Origin: an uncultured Prevotella sp.
GTDB taxonomy: Bacteria; Bacteroidota; Bacteroidia; Bacteroidales; Bacteroidaceae
Length of the DNA: 24,649 bases
Reading direction: 5' to 3'
NCBI GenBank assembly: GCA_900770025.1
Contig: CAAGIW010000066.1
Span: 1 to 24,649 of the forward strand
In this document: positions 1 through 8,089 of the stretch, in pieces
Numbering within the stretch: position 1 is the stretch's first letter
Layout: the number at the start of each line of letters is the position of its first letter
Notes under the pieces: model-generated
What the model was told of the DNA's origin: nothing
The model's database searches: none
Seen by the model: only the letters and a program-made list of their open reading frames with translations
Position numbers and translations under genes: made by a program

Positions 1-41
1 TGATCGTCAAAATAACGACGAGGTTTACGTTCTTTTTTCAT
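1..41 (-). CDS. 5' end of an unidentified gene, cut by the window edge
   Basis: An ATG on the minus strand (39-41) opens a frame that runs off the window after 13 codons and reads MKKERKPRRYFDD. Immediately upstream on the same strand is the purine-rich stretch AAAGAAAGG, about 8 bases from the ATG, which is a plausible ribosome binding site and decides the start. The visible residues are strongly basic and do not identify a family. The gene would be divergent from the pectate lyase at 291. The call rests only on the start context and the open frame. Confidence 0.4.
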   Translation of the reverse strand, partial: MKKERKPRRYFDD

Positions 42-290
42 TACTTTACACCTTTCTTTAATTGTTAAAACCGTGTAAAGTAAATCTGTATTAAGTCACG
101 TGACTAAAACAAGCCGTTCGCATGAGATTTAAACGAAGCAGTTGTCATCACAACACTCATGCCCGATTTGGGATAAATGCCGGCCTATGTGGGTGGAAAA
201 CCTAAAATCCTACTGGGCAATATGAGTACAACAGCAGGGGGCTATGCGTCTTTCTGTCAGTAATATTGTATATATTTTAAAACTACTGAC
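42..290. other. Intergenic region between divergent genes with two palindromes
   Basis: I see no convincing reading frame here. It holds a 12-base perfect palindrome AGTCACGTGACT (94-105), a possible dimeric regulator site. A 7-bp inverted repeat GTCAGTA/TACTGAC (256-262 and 284-290) encloses a 21-base AT-rich stretch and ends exactly at the pectate lyase start codon. No TAnnTTTG promoter is obvious on the + strand, so the lyase may depend on an activator or on another sigma factor. The stretch 160-250 is GC-richer and could fold, but it matches no riboswitch I know. Confidence 0.45.
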
Positions 291-2957
291 ATGATGAAAC
301 GAGTATCTTTATGGCTGTTGGGCACCCTGTGCACGCTCTCTTTGAACGCACAGAAGATAGACTTCAACCTGCCCGGCAAGGAATCTCAGAGTTTGGAAGA
401 CGGCTATGCCAACTGGGCATTGGGCAGAACGGCATCGGGCGAAAACACCTTTTCCGACAAAGAGGGCAACACCATCAGCATCCATGTGGAGAGCATTGAG
501 GGAACCGAAGGCAATGCCGTGTTCTGCAACTGGTGGAAAGACGGCGTGACGCGCCACTCCAAGTTGGTGAGCGACGGCGTGTATCCCATCATCCTTTCGG
601 CCGACAACAACTATACATGGTCGAGCACACGGCCCATGGGACTGAAGTTTACCATCAGCGGACTGTCTGCTGGCAAGCACACACTGACCGCCTATCACAA
701 CAACACCGACGGAACCACGTCGCCAGGCTACCCCACCATCAAGGTGGTGGTGGATGGAGTGACCCTGCAGCAGGGCATCGCCCAGACCATACGCACCGAG
801 AAAACAGCCGACGCAGGCATGTCGCACGTGCAGTTTGAAGCCAAAGAAGGCACACCCGTGGTGGTGGAATACATCTCCGAACCCCAGGAAGGCAGCGCCT
901 ACATCAACACATCGGTGGCCGTGAATGCCCTGCTCTTCGACCAGACCAACCCCAAGACACAGGCAGCCAACCCACTGCCCGCCCATCAAGACTTCCACGC
1001 CGATGCCGACAACAAGAGCATCACTCTGTCGTGGACTCCCGCACAATCAGCCACGCTGCACCACGTAATGGTGGGCACCGAGGCCGACAACCTGCAAGAG
1101 ATGGGCACCACCACCCAGCCACAATACACGCTGCAGCAGCTGAGCAACCTGAATACCTACTACTGGCGCATTGATGAAGAAGATGCCACAGGCACACGCT
1201 ACGAGGGAGAAGTGTGGAGTTTCCGTCCGCGCCATTTGGCCTTCCCGGGTGCCGAGGGCTACGGACGCTTTGCCATAGGCGGCAGAGGCGGTTCGGTGTA
1301 TCATGTGACCTCGCTCGACGACAACCCCTCCGACCCCCAGCCAGGCACCCTGCGCTACGGCATCATCTGCGAAAAGGGACCGCGCACCATCGTGTTCGAC
1401 GTGTCGGGCTACATCACCCTGAAGGCTCGCCTCACCTGTTCTGACAAGTATGTCACCGTGGCCGGACAGACAGCACCGGGCAAAGGCATCATCCTGCGCG
1501 GCGCACCCTTTGGCATGAACAGCGACGGCATCACCCGCTTTCTGCGCATCTACCGAGGCTATGCAGCCACCGAGGAAGAGCAGAACCGCGGACTCGACGG
1601 CTTTGGCATGGCAGGAGCCGACCACGCCATCATGGATCACTGCACCATCGCCTGGACCACCGACGAGGGATTCTCCTCGCGCGGCGCCAAGAGCATCACC
1701 CTGCAGCGCACCATGATAGCCGAAGCACTGAACTGCGCCGACCATCCCAACTATGGCAGCGGTGCCTGTCATGGCTATGCTGCCACCATCGGCGGCGGAC
1801 AGGGCAGCGGCGTGGGCTCGTTCCACCACAACCTGCTGGCCCACTGCGAGGGCAGAAACTGGAGCCTATCGGGCGGACTTACCGGCGGAGGTGCCTATGA
1901 TGGCGCACACGACGTATTTAATAATGTGGTATATAACTGGGGCGGGCGCGCCACCGACGGCGGTTCGCACGAGATAAACTTCGTGAACAACTACTACCGA
2001 ATGGGCGAGGCCACCAGTCAGAAATACCTGCTCAGACTGCAACTTGAGGGCACCGGCACCGGCACACAGTCGGCCTACGTGAGCGGAAACATACGCGAAG
2101 AGAAAAGCGGAACGCAGACCCAGGACAAGCTGAACACCACCTATCGCTACGAAACCTCTGGCGGACAGGTGGTGAACTGGGAACCCTTTGTGGGCGAACC
2201 CTTCTTCCCCTCATACGCCACCATCGAACCGGCAGAGCAGGCTTTGTGCAATGTGCTGTCTGACGTGGGCTGCAACATGCCCGCCTTCACCGCCCATGAG
2301 GAGCGCATCGTGAACGAAACGCTGACCAAGACCTACACCTACAAGGGCAGCAAGACGGGGAAGAAAGGACTGATAGACCGCGAGGCGGATGCCGGAGGCT
2401 ACGAGGACATAGGCACAGAGGCACGCCCGGCCGACTATGACAGTGATGCCGACGGAATGCCTAACTGGTGGGAAAAGCTGCAAGGACTGAACCCACAGGT
2501 GGCCGACAACAACAGCGATGCCGACAGCGACGGCTATACGGCATTGGAAGACTATCTGAACTGGATGGCAGAGCCCCACTTCTTCATCAAGCCGGGTGCC
2601 ACATCCAACATCCCCTTGGCTCCGCTCTTTGCCGGCTACTCCCAGGCAGCCATGTACAGCGCATCGGCAAGTGGCGAGGGCTATCAGGCCACCGTCAACG
2701 GCAACGTGCTCACCGTAAGCGTGCCCCAGTGTGAAGGACTGTCCACCATCACCGTCAGCTGCGAGGAGGGCACCCACCGCTACACCCGCCACATCCACAT
2801 CTGCACCAGCGGCACGGGCACAGGCATCACCCACCCCACCGCTGACCAAACGGCCGAAGCCACCCCTGCCCTCTACACCCTTGGCGGCACACCCGTACAG
2901 GCCCCACGCAAGGGCAGCCTCATCATCACAAAAGGGAAAAAGATGACCGCAGAATAA
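291..2957 (+). CDS. Secreted pectate lyase, polysaccharide lyase family 1 type, with fibronectin III module
   Basis: This is probably an exported enzyme that cleaves polygalacturonate by calcium-dependent beta-elimination. A signal peptide covers residues 1-20 (Lys-Arg, hydrophobic core, cut after LNA). Residues about 24-215 form a module I cannot name. Residues about 226-315 look like a fibronectin type III domain. The right-handed beta-helix starts near 318 with FPGAEGYGRF, followed by AGQTAPGKGI (about 390) and the ADHAIMDHCTIAW segment with a following DE pair (443-459), typical of Bacteroidota PL1 proteins. An Asp-rich stretch DSDADGMPNWWE (about 716) resembles calcium-binding thrombospondin-type repeats. 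The end (858-888, YTLGGTPV...KG...GKK) resembles the C-terminal signal region of Prevotella type IX-secreted or surface proteins. Start: adjacent ATGs at 291 and 294; the first is used here. The gene is GC-rich and stands alone. The family call is firm; the exact substrate is inferred. Confidence 0.9.
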   Translation: MMKRVSLWLLGTLCTLSLNAQKIDFNLPGKESQSLEDGYANWALGRTASGENTFSDKEGNTISIHVESIEGTEGNAVFCNWWKDGVTRHSKLVSDGVYPIILSADNNYTWSSTRPMGLKFTISGLSAGKHTLTAYHNNTDGTTSPGYPTIKVVVDGVTLQQGIAQTIRTEKTADAGMSHVQFEAKEGTPVVVEYISEPQEGSAYINTSVAVNALLFDQTNPKTQAANPLPAHQDFHADADNKSITLSWTPAQSATLHHVMVGTEADNLQEMGTTTQPQYTLQQLSNLNTYYWRIDEEDATGTRYEGEVWSFRPRHLAFPGAEGYGRFAIGGRGGSVYHVTSLDDNPSDPQPGTLRYGIICEKGPRTIVFDVSGYITLKARLTCSDKYVTVAGQTAPGKGIILRGAPFGMNSDGITRFLRIYRGYAATEEEQNRGLDGFGMAGADHAIMDHCTIAWTTDEGFSSRGAKSITLQRTMIAEALNCADHPNYGSGACHGYAATIGGGQGSGVGSFHHNLLAHCEGRNWSLSGGLTGGGAYDGAHDVFNNVVYNWGGRATDGGSHEINFVNNYYRMGEATSQKYLLRLQLEGTGTGTQSAYVSGNIREEKSGTQTQDKLNTTYRYETSGGQVVNWEPFVGEPFFPSYATIEPAEQALCNVLSDVGCNMPAFTAHEERIVNETLTKTYTYKGSKTGKKGLIDREADAGGYEDIGTEARPADYDSDADGMPNWWEKLQGLNPQVADNNSDADSDGYTALEDYLNWMAEPHFFIKPGATSNIPLAPLFAGYSQAAMYSASASGEGYQATVNGNVLTVSVPQCEGLSTITVSCEEGTHRYTRHIHICTSGTGTGITHPTADQTAEATPALYTLGGTPVQAPRKGSLIITKGKKMTAE

Positions 2958-2997
2958 GGCCCTTTGCAGCAACAGACAAAGAGAAATGAGTAGCAAA

Positions 2998-3031
2998 AAC
3001 GCCGACGGGATGTTCAATGTCCGTCGGCGTT
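2998..3031 (-). terminator. Intrinsic terminator between convergent genes
   Basis: An 11-bp perfect stem (AACGCCGACGG at 2998-3008, CCGTCGGCGTT at 3021-3031) encloses a 12-base loop. On the minus strand it is followed by five T residues, so it fits best as the terminator of the antitoxin gene ending at 3046. It also lies 40 bases after the pectate lyase stop and could work in both directions, although the T run on the + strand is only two bases. Confidence 0.75.
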
Positions 3032-3045
3032 CATACTTCGATACG

Positions 3046-4155
3046 TTAGCCTATTCTTCTGCTTTCATCAGAGCGGAACTTGTACATTCCTGTCTCGTAT
3101 GATATTCTGCCTAACACAATCCACTTGTTCAGGCCTTTCTCTTTAGCCCACTGGGTATATTTGCGCTGTATCATCGCCGGATTCACCCTTACCTTCGGAG
3201 CATTTTTCCATTCTTCGTTTGGTATGAGGGCATTGGCAGCAAAGGCATTGGCTTCCTTTTCTTCTGCACTCTCGCTGTCATAGTCTGCAATGCTGAGCTT
3301 ACAATCACTTCGGCTGCCATCAAGATAATGCAGATATATGTGCCCTATCTCATGCATCAGTGCGAAAGCGAAATTGTCTATGCGGTCATACCTCCTTGTC
3401 AATATTATATAAGGTGTACCGACTTCTATATAGGAATAACCATCCACAGATGCTTTATCCACCTTTTCTTCGATACAGAAGACCATTCCCTCGGCAGCCA
3501 GTATCTCTTTTACAGTCTTCTCCGTGGAGTGATTGTCATGCAAGGCTCTTGCCAATGCACTTATCACTTCATTTTCCCGTTCTTTGCAAAACGGTTTATC
3601 AACCTTTTGTCTCTTAGCACTTGCTTCAGCCAATAGTTTCCATGTCATCAGCATACGAGGGTCTTGCCCTGTCTTTGCCGATTTTCTGAACATGCCAGAT
3701 GTCTCCGATTTCAACTCGGCAGGTTGGGGCAGACGAAGGGTGTCAGCAATATACTGCATTTGCTGAACTGACGTAACCTGTTCACCTCCTATACGCTTGA
3801 ACAAGGTTTTTACATCGAAGATTTCGTTATATTGACAGAGCGCATTTTGCGCTTCAAGTTCTTCAACACCTCTCTGCTCTATCACCTTCATGTCGTATTC
3901 ATATTGGGTCTGCATGTTTACCAACGACACAGCAGAGACTCCAAGGACCTCCTCTATCCTGTCTGCTATAGGCTTTGTGATAGGCCTTTTCCCTTTTATC
4001 AGTTCATTCAGATGTGACTTTTGCATACCAATCATAACGGCAAAGTCCTTTTGGGAGATTTCTCTATCTTCCAATTCATACCTCAGAATGGTACCCGGAT
4101 GGGTTGCCGTCCATGGCGTCCCGCTTTCATTTCTTGTTGCCATAGTGGTCATCAT
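3046..4155 (-). CDS. higA: XRE-family antitoxin (HigA-like) fused to an ImmA/IrrE-type zinc metallopeptidase
   Basis: This is probably the DNA-binding antitoxin and autorepressor of the toxin encoded just upstream. Residues about 14-75 form an XRE helix-turn-helix of HigA type (HPGTILRYELEDREISQKDF, then HLNELIKGKRPIT). Residues about 200-369 form an ImmA/IrrE-like M78 metallopeptidase domain: the zinc motif HEIGH is at 268-272 within ALMHEIGHIYLH, and the downstream glutamate is near 301 in EKEANAFAAN. At 369 residues it is much longer than a plain HigA of about 100, because of the peptidase. It overlaps the toxin gene by 29 bases; ATGs at 4155, 4152 and 4143 are all possible starts, and all keep the helix-turn-helix. 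A T-tailed hairpin follows the stop. The protease may degrade a repressor or take part in antitoxin turnover; that is inference. Confidence 0.85.
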   Translation of the reverse strand: MMTTMATRNESGTPWTATHPGTILRYELEDREISQKDFAVMIGMQKSHLNELIKGKRPITKPIADRIEEVLGVSAVSLVNMQTQYEYDMKVIEQRGVEELEAQNALCQYNEIFDVKTLFKRIGGEQVTSVQQMQYIADTLRLPQPAELKSETSGMFRKSAKTGQDPRMLMTWKLLAEASAKRQKVDKPFCKERENEVISALARALHDNHSTEKTVKEILAAEGMVFCIEEKVDKASVDGYSYIEVGTPYIILTRRYDRIDNFAFALMHEIGHIYLHYLDGSRSDCKLSIADYDSESAEEKEANAFAANALIPNEEWKNAPKVRVNPAMIQRKYTQWAKEKGLNKWIVLGRISYETGMYKFRSDESRRIG

Positions 4156-4450
4156 TTAATTCTATCAACGTTATTTCCAATCCTGTCTCTGTTTCTCGGA
4201 ATAACAACCGTTCAACTCTATTATTGAATATCCGGACAGAACTTAAGGATATGTGTCTCAGTTGCTCGTAGTGAAGGAAACTGTAATCCCTTAATCTGGA
4301 GACATGTTCCACTGATTTCATCAGGTTGTATATATCGGTCAGCTTCTTCACAAATTTCTTGTCGCGAGCGATTCTTTTATATTTCCCAGCATTCACTCCA
4401 TTCAGTATGAGTTCACGCAAGTCGTCTTCCAATATTTCAACTCTGATCAT
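4127..4450 (-). CDS. higB: RelE/HigB-like toxin
   Basis: This small basic protein of 107 residues has the length, position and composition of RelE-superfamily (HigB-type) mRNA interferases, which cut ribosome-bound mRNA. Visible features are a helical N-terminal half rich in Lys/Arg (KYKRIARDKKFVKKL), then a LRDYSFLHYEQL segment and a strand-rich C-terminal half (SSVRIFNN, RLLFRETETGLEITLIELN) that fits the RelE beta-sheet. It is translated first and its 3' end overlaps the antitoxin start, the toxin-first order usual for higBA. The family is assigned from overall pattern and partner gene and less from invariant residues. Confidence 0.75.
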   Translation of the reverse strand: MIRVEILEDDLRELILNGVNAGKYKRIARDKKFVKKLTDIYNLMKSVEHVSRLRDYSFLHYEQLRHISLSSVRIFNNRVERLLFRETETGLEITLIELNDDHYGNKK

Positions 4451-4472
4451 GCGTTTAGCATTTTACTCGATG

Positions 4473-4480
4473 CAAAGTTA
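4473..4480 (-). promoter_or_regulatory. Probable -7 promoter element of the toxin-antitoxin operon
   Basis: On the minus strand this reads TAACTTTG, matching the Bacteroidota -7 consensus TAnnTTTG, 22 bases before the toxin start codon. No clear TTTG lies 19-21 bases further upstream. The short repeat TTCCC/GGGAA sits at the expected operator position. Confidence 0.4.
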
Positions 4481-4587
4481 ACAAATAATTCCCAACGGGA
4501 GGGAACTTTATCATACTTTTACCTCAAGAACTCTGTGTAATTTTAATATATTAACAATTACAAGAAATAACTACACATGAGATTACG

Positions 4588-4631
4588 CAAACGGCGCATC
4601 TATACGATGAGAAATATTGATGCGCCGTTTG
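4588..4631. terminator. 13-bp hairpin downstream of the C10 protease gene
   Basis: CAAACGGCGCATC (4588-4600) and GATGCGCCGTTTG (4619-4631) are perfect inverted repeats with an 18-base loop, starting 26 bases after the protease stop. It is a strong GC-rich stem without a T run on the minus strand, so it may end or protect the protease transcript without being a classical intrinsic terminator. Confidence 0.45.
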
Positions 4632-4656
4632 GGCAATGGAGAAAAGACAATGAGGG

Positions 4657-6792
4657 CTAAGGAAGAACAACCTTTTTTGTTCGCCCTCCTTTGCGCAGTA
4701 TATATACGCCTTTGTGCCCATTCCATTCTTTTAATTTGTATCCGCCAATGGAAAAACATGAGGCATCATAAGTTTCAGCCTTACCTACACAAGATATGTT
4801 GGTTGGACAGATAATGTATTCTTTTCCATTTATAAATGCAATACCATTTCTTACTTCAACCCGATAATACAGTTCCTTAGTTGGAGCATCAGGAAATGAC
4901 AAATCACTTTGAACAACAAAAGACTCGGACACTTGGTCTCCACTTTTCGCAGATATATACAAACGATAATGTCCATCTGCCAATCCTTCATTTAATGCAC
5001 CTGATATATATACAGGTTCTGTCAAGTAATCTCTATAACCTATCTCCGACATCTCATCACTTGTTCCAAAAGAAAACATCGGCGCCCCGTTTTCATCGGC
5101 CATCGTGAATGACAAAACTCCACTGAAAGGAGTTGTGTTTAGATTTATCATTTCATAAACATTTGCAGCAATGGTATTCTGCGTTTCTCCATATAAGAGT
5201 TCGAACTCAGAGCACCCTATTTCTGCCCACATGTTGCCTGCACCCGCTTCCTCATTCTCATTTTCCGTAACATCCACAGTGGCATAAGAAGCAGACAAAA
5301 CCTCATACCATTTTTCTGATAGAACAGTTTGATACACAAGACACAGGCTATACCTACCTACTTTAACAGTGTTAGGTACAGAACACGTGAAACCTATACT
5401 TCCCGTTCCCTCCAGATACTCCAATCCTCTTTTTAAACCTTCACTAACGATGAACAAGTCTCCCTCCTCATCTCTTAGGGCAACAGAAATAGTTCCACTA
5501 AATTTCTTGTAAGAACAATTGTATAAAGATGAAATTTGGCATAGCAGTTCACCACCACGCTTTACTTTTGACAAACTGCAATTGATTTTTGAGGACAGCA
5601 ACAAAATGGAATTGGCAGCGACACCATCTTCTGGCATAATGCCGATTGTCATCTGCTGACTTTCAGAAAACGGATTGTTAGTGGCATAAACCCCGTCTTC
5701 TTGCGGATGTAGGTTTGCAATCTGATAGTATCCATCGCAGGCACCATCCCATCCCCAGTTTACATGGTAGTCGGGATATTGGTTTTCGCCTATTCGATAA
5801 CCATCAATTACAAATGAATGTCCACCATCTCTCATACTGACACCTCCATAATTGACAGGTCTTCCTGCATCCAGCTCGTCAAGAAGCAACCTGTGCCAAT
5901 CATCAATGGAACAATAGTTCCGAATTACCAATGAAGCATCGTCATCATACCCGAAGTTTTCAATATATCCACTAAGAAGGTCTGATTGATAAGCTCCGCT
6001 TCCACCTTGGCTTGAAGTCCCATAATCCATCTCAACTGAAGCTCCGCAGCTTGCCATCAATGTTGCAACCGCATTTGCCTGTTGCTCTGTATAGCCTGAA
6101 ACGTAAGAGTCCAACATATTTGGCCAATCAAATACATCCTTTGAAAAATCATGGGTTACATTCAAACGGTTTGTACTGGTATTGTATTTAATATACCCTG
6201 TCCCCTTGTCTGGAAACGAATGAAATTTCATCACTTGTGCCATAGCCGTTGCGACACATCCTGTCAAAGTCTTTTCTTCTCGGTAAGATGGACAAAGATT
6301 GTTATACGGCTTGGATTGCCCCCACTGGGTTCGATTCAAAAGCGGCAAAACACCTTCACTTGAAAATGAATTATTTCGTTTAGTAGGACTTTCAACATTA
6401 AACCTATCTAAACTTTTGAACTCTTCCACATAGCAATTCAACCAATAACGCACAGCAGGTGGAACGTTGTCCACATCAAATGTGCTTTCAGATGAATAAG
6501 CCAAAATATCAGGCATTCTTTTATCGGCAGATACTATAACAAAGGCATTTTCCCCACGTTCTGCGGTGCGATAGATATAGAATGCCTCATTTCCAGAAGC
6601 CAACGTCGATTTATCAACAAGTTCAGTTGACTTAATCTTGCTTGAATAGACTGTGGATATTTTGTTCTTTTGCTTATGCTTGAGCACTATCGATTCGATT
6701 TGCTCAAGAGTCCTCTGTTGAGCTGTTGTTTTAATTGCACTGGCAAACAAAAACAAAAAAGATAACGTTCCAAAAAGAAGCGACTTATTCAT
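4657..6792 (-). CDS. Secreted C10-family cysteine protease (streptopain/interpain type) with Spi propeptide
   Basis: This is an exported papain-like protease related to SpeB of Streptococcus and interpain A of Prevotella intermedia. Residues 1-24 are a signal peptide (hydrophobic core, cut near TTAQ). Residues about 25-125 fit the Spi inhibitory propeptide. The catalytic domain follows: Cys179 in LTGCVATAMAQVM, His325 in DGGHSFVIDGY, and NWGWDG at 345-350 carrying the oxyanion/structural Asn-Trp. Residues about 375-640 are immunoglobulin-like beta-sandwich sequence, and the end (GVYILRKGGRTKKVVLP) resembles a surface-sorting tail. At 711 residues it is longer than SpeB (about 400) because of this C-terminal half. 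It lies 57 bases downstream of the BACON lipoprotein gene and is probably co-transcribed with it. All catalytic residues are present, so it should be active after propeptide removal; targets are unknown. Confidence 0.92.
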   Translation of the reverse strand: MNKSLLFGTLSFLFLFASAIKTTAQQRTLEQIESIVLKHKQKNKISTVYSSKIKSTELVDKSTLASGNEAFYIYRTAERGENAFVIVSADKRMPDILAYSSESTFDVDNVPPAVRYWLNCYVEEFKSLDRFNVESPTKRNNSFSSEGVLPLLNRTQWGQSKPYNNLCPSYREEKTLTGCVATAMAQVMKFHSFPDKGTGYIKYNTSTNRLNVTHDFSKDVFDWPNMLDSYVSGYTEQQANAVATLMASCGASVEMDYGTSSQGGSGAYQSDLLSGYIENFGYDDDASLVIRNYCSIDDWHRLLLDELDAGRPVNYGGVSMRDGGHSFVIDGYRIGENQYPDYHVNWGWDGACDGYYQIANLHPQEDGVYATNNPFSESQQMTIGIMPEDGVAANSILLLSSKINCSLSKVKRGGELLCQISSLYNCSYKKFSGTISVALRDEEGDLFIVSEGLKRGLEYLEGTGSIGFTCSVPNTVKVGRYSLCLVYQTVLSEKWYEVLSASYATVDVTENENEEAGAGNMWAEIGCSEFELLYGETQNTIAANVYEMINLNTTPFSGVLSFTMADENGAPMFSFGTSDEMSEIGYRDYLTEPVYISGALNEGLADGHYRLYISAKSGDQVSESFVVQSDLSFPDAPTKELYYRVEVRNGIAFINGKEYIICPTNISCVGKAETYDASCFSIGGYKLKEWNGHKGVYILRKGGRTKKVVLP

Positions 6793-6808
6793 ATCTTCAG
6801 AAGAATTG

Positions 6809-6845
6809 TTGAGGATTCAGAGAGTTTTTCTCTCTGAATCCTCAA
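6809..6845 (-). terminator. Perfect 16-bp hairpin between the lipoprotein and protease genes
   Basis: TTGAGGATTCAGAGAG (6809-6824) pairs perfectly with CTCTCTGAATCCTCAA (6830-6845) around a five-base loop. It fills most of the 57-base gap, 4 bases after the lipoprotein stop and 17 bases before the protease ATG. On the minus strand no T run follows, so it may be an attenuator, a processing site or a stability element that sets the ratio of the two proteins. It is also close enough to the protease start to limit ribosome access. Its role is inferred; the structure is plain in the sequence. Confidence 0.6.
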
Positions 6846-6849
6846 TGAG

Positions 6850-8046
6850 TTATTTTTTTTCTACATAAACATCAAACTTTGGCATCTCCTTTACAGAAGA
6901 GTACTTTCTCTGGAAGGCTATGCTACCTGTCTTGTTGACATTGAGCTTAGTTGCTTTTGCAACAGAGGACATGTCTGACGGATACCAACAACCCTTTAAC
7001 TCGGCAGAGAATTCGTTTGTCTGATTATGTTTTCCCCAAGTGATGCAACAGAACTTGTCTTCCGAACGCGAAAATAACAGTGTTTGCGGTCCGTTCTTAA
7101 GGTTCCAATCTGCATTCTGCTCAATCTGTGGTTTAAAATAGAAATGTGCCATAAAGGCATCTGTAGATGACATCCATTGATTATACAAAAATTGTGCCCC
7201 ACTGCCTTCGTTTGCTATGAAATAGTAATAGTCGCACCGTTGACCATACGAACCTTGTCTGGATGTTGTGACCTTCCATGTAGATGTAGTATAACTCAAT
7301 GTCAAAAACATGTCAGAACCAGGTGTCTCCGCTCTAGTCTTTACCGTCTTCATTGTGACTGGTCCATACTTATGGGAACCATCTGGATTTGTTTCCGATC
7401 CATAGGCAGCAATGCAATATACGATTTCTTTCTCCGGGTATAATATTGGGCTAATGTAGGGAGACTCAAAATAATCAAGACGTCCGTTATATTCCGGTTC
7501 TTCCATTAAAGCATTGAATACATCTCTCTCTGTCAAAGATGGAAGAGCTGAAGCAAAGAAATAAGCTTCCCTATATCCCTTGCAATTGGCATCAAATTTT
7601 AAATCTCCGGCAAATCCATCACTCATAATAGTTATGTCGCCAATAGAAACCTTGCAGTTGGTCGCCAACACGCCCTTTTGTGTTACAGTACATTTTGCAG
7701 AAGCCACGCCATCATCTGTTGTAAAAATGAGCTGTGCCTCACGAGTCTCATCTGAAAAGTTTTCCTGTGTGGCTGTTATTGTTACATTGGAAGAGCCAAT
7801 GCCAGATTTGTTCAAGCTCAACCATTCAGGTACACCCGTAATGTTCCAAGTTACATTTTGTGAAGCGTTTACTGTTATCGTTGTCATGCTGTTGACAGAA
7901 CCTAACAACTCAACAGAAGGAGAAACTTTAATTGTTGAAATTGGGGCTGGATCACTATCATCGCTTCCGCCACACGCAGTAAGTGTAAGATTCAATCCTA
8001 CGATAAAGGCCATGCCAAGTAGCCATAAGTAATTCTTGATTTTCAT
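6850..8046 (-). CDS. BACON-domain lipoprotein, probably surface exposed
   Basis: A 398-residue lipoprotein. The start at 8046 (MKIKNYLWLLGMAF) is chosen over the longer open frame because it begins a lipoprotein signal with lipobox LTAC, Cys25, followed by GGSDDSD, an acidic stretch of the kind that marks surface export in Bacteroidota. Residues about 35-125 match a BACON domain (beta-sandwich with VTWNITGVPEWLSLN, NVTITATQEN and a closing CTVTQKG), a Bacteroidota module often found beside glycan-binding or hydrolase domains. The rest (about 125-398) is beta-rich, Trp/Tyr-rich and unknown to me. It sits directly upstream of the C10 protease in the same direction, so it could anchor, inhibit or present substrate to that enzyme; this is inference. 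Its leader is long: the only good promoter I see is near 8535-8565. Confidence 0.85.
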   Translation of the reverse strand: MKIKNYLWLLGMAFIVGLNLTLTACGGSDDSDPAPISTIKVSPSVELLGSVNSMTTITVNASQNVTWNITGVPEWLSLNKSGIGSSNVTITATQENFSDETREAQLIFTTDDGVASAKCTVTQKGVLATNCKVSIGDITIMSDGFAGDLKFDANCKGYREAYFFASALPSLTERDVFNALMEEPEYNGRLDYFESPYISPILYPEKEIVYCIAAYGSETNPDGSHKYGPVTMKTVKTRAETPGSDMFLTLSYTTSTWKVTTSRQGSYGQRCDYYYFIANEGSGAQFLYNQWMSSTDAFMAHFYFKPQIEQNADWNLKNGPQTLLFSRSEDKFCCITWGKHNQTNEFSAELKGCWYPSDMSSVAKATKLNVNKTGSIAFQRKYSSVKEMPKFDVYVEKK

Positions 8047-8089
8047 AAATTTTGGAATAAGAGAAGGGGCGTAACCTAATGTCCAATTA

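Larger units (their letters stand above)
4451..4656. other. Intergenic region upstream of the toxin-antitoxin pair
   Basis: About 200 AT-rich bases with no gene. It holds the probable promoter of the toxin-antitoxin operon (minus strand), a short inverted repeat TTCCC/GGGAA (4489-4493 and 4501-4505) that could be the antitoxin operator, and a 13-bp hairpin near the protease 3' end, listed separately. Confidence 0.5.

Noticed and set aside
160..290. Riboswitch upstream of the pectate lyase
   Set aside because: The GC-richer stretch could fold, but I could not fit it to any known riboswitch core.
309..1844. Long minus-strand open frames (245 and 265 codons) opposite the pectate lyase
   Set aside because: They are antisense to a well-supported GC-rich gene, have His/Val/Gly-rich translations without domain signals, and arise from its codon bias.
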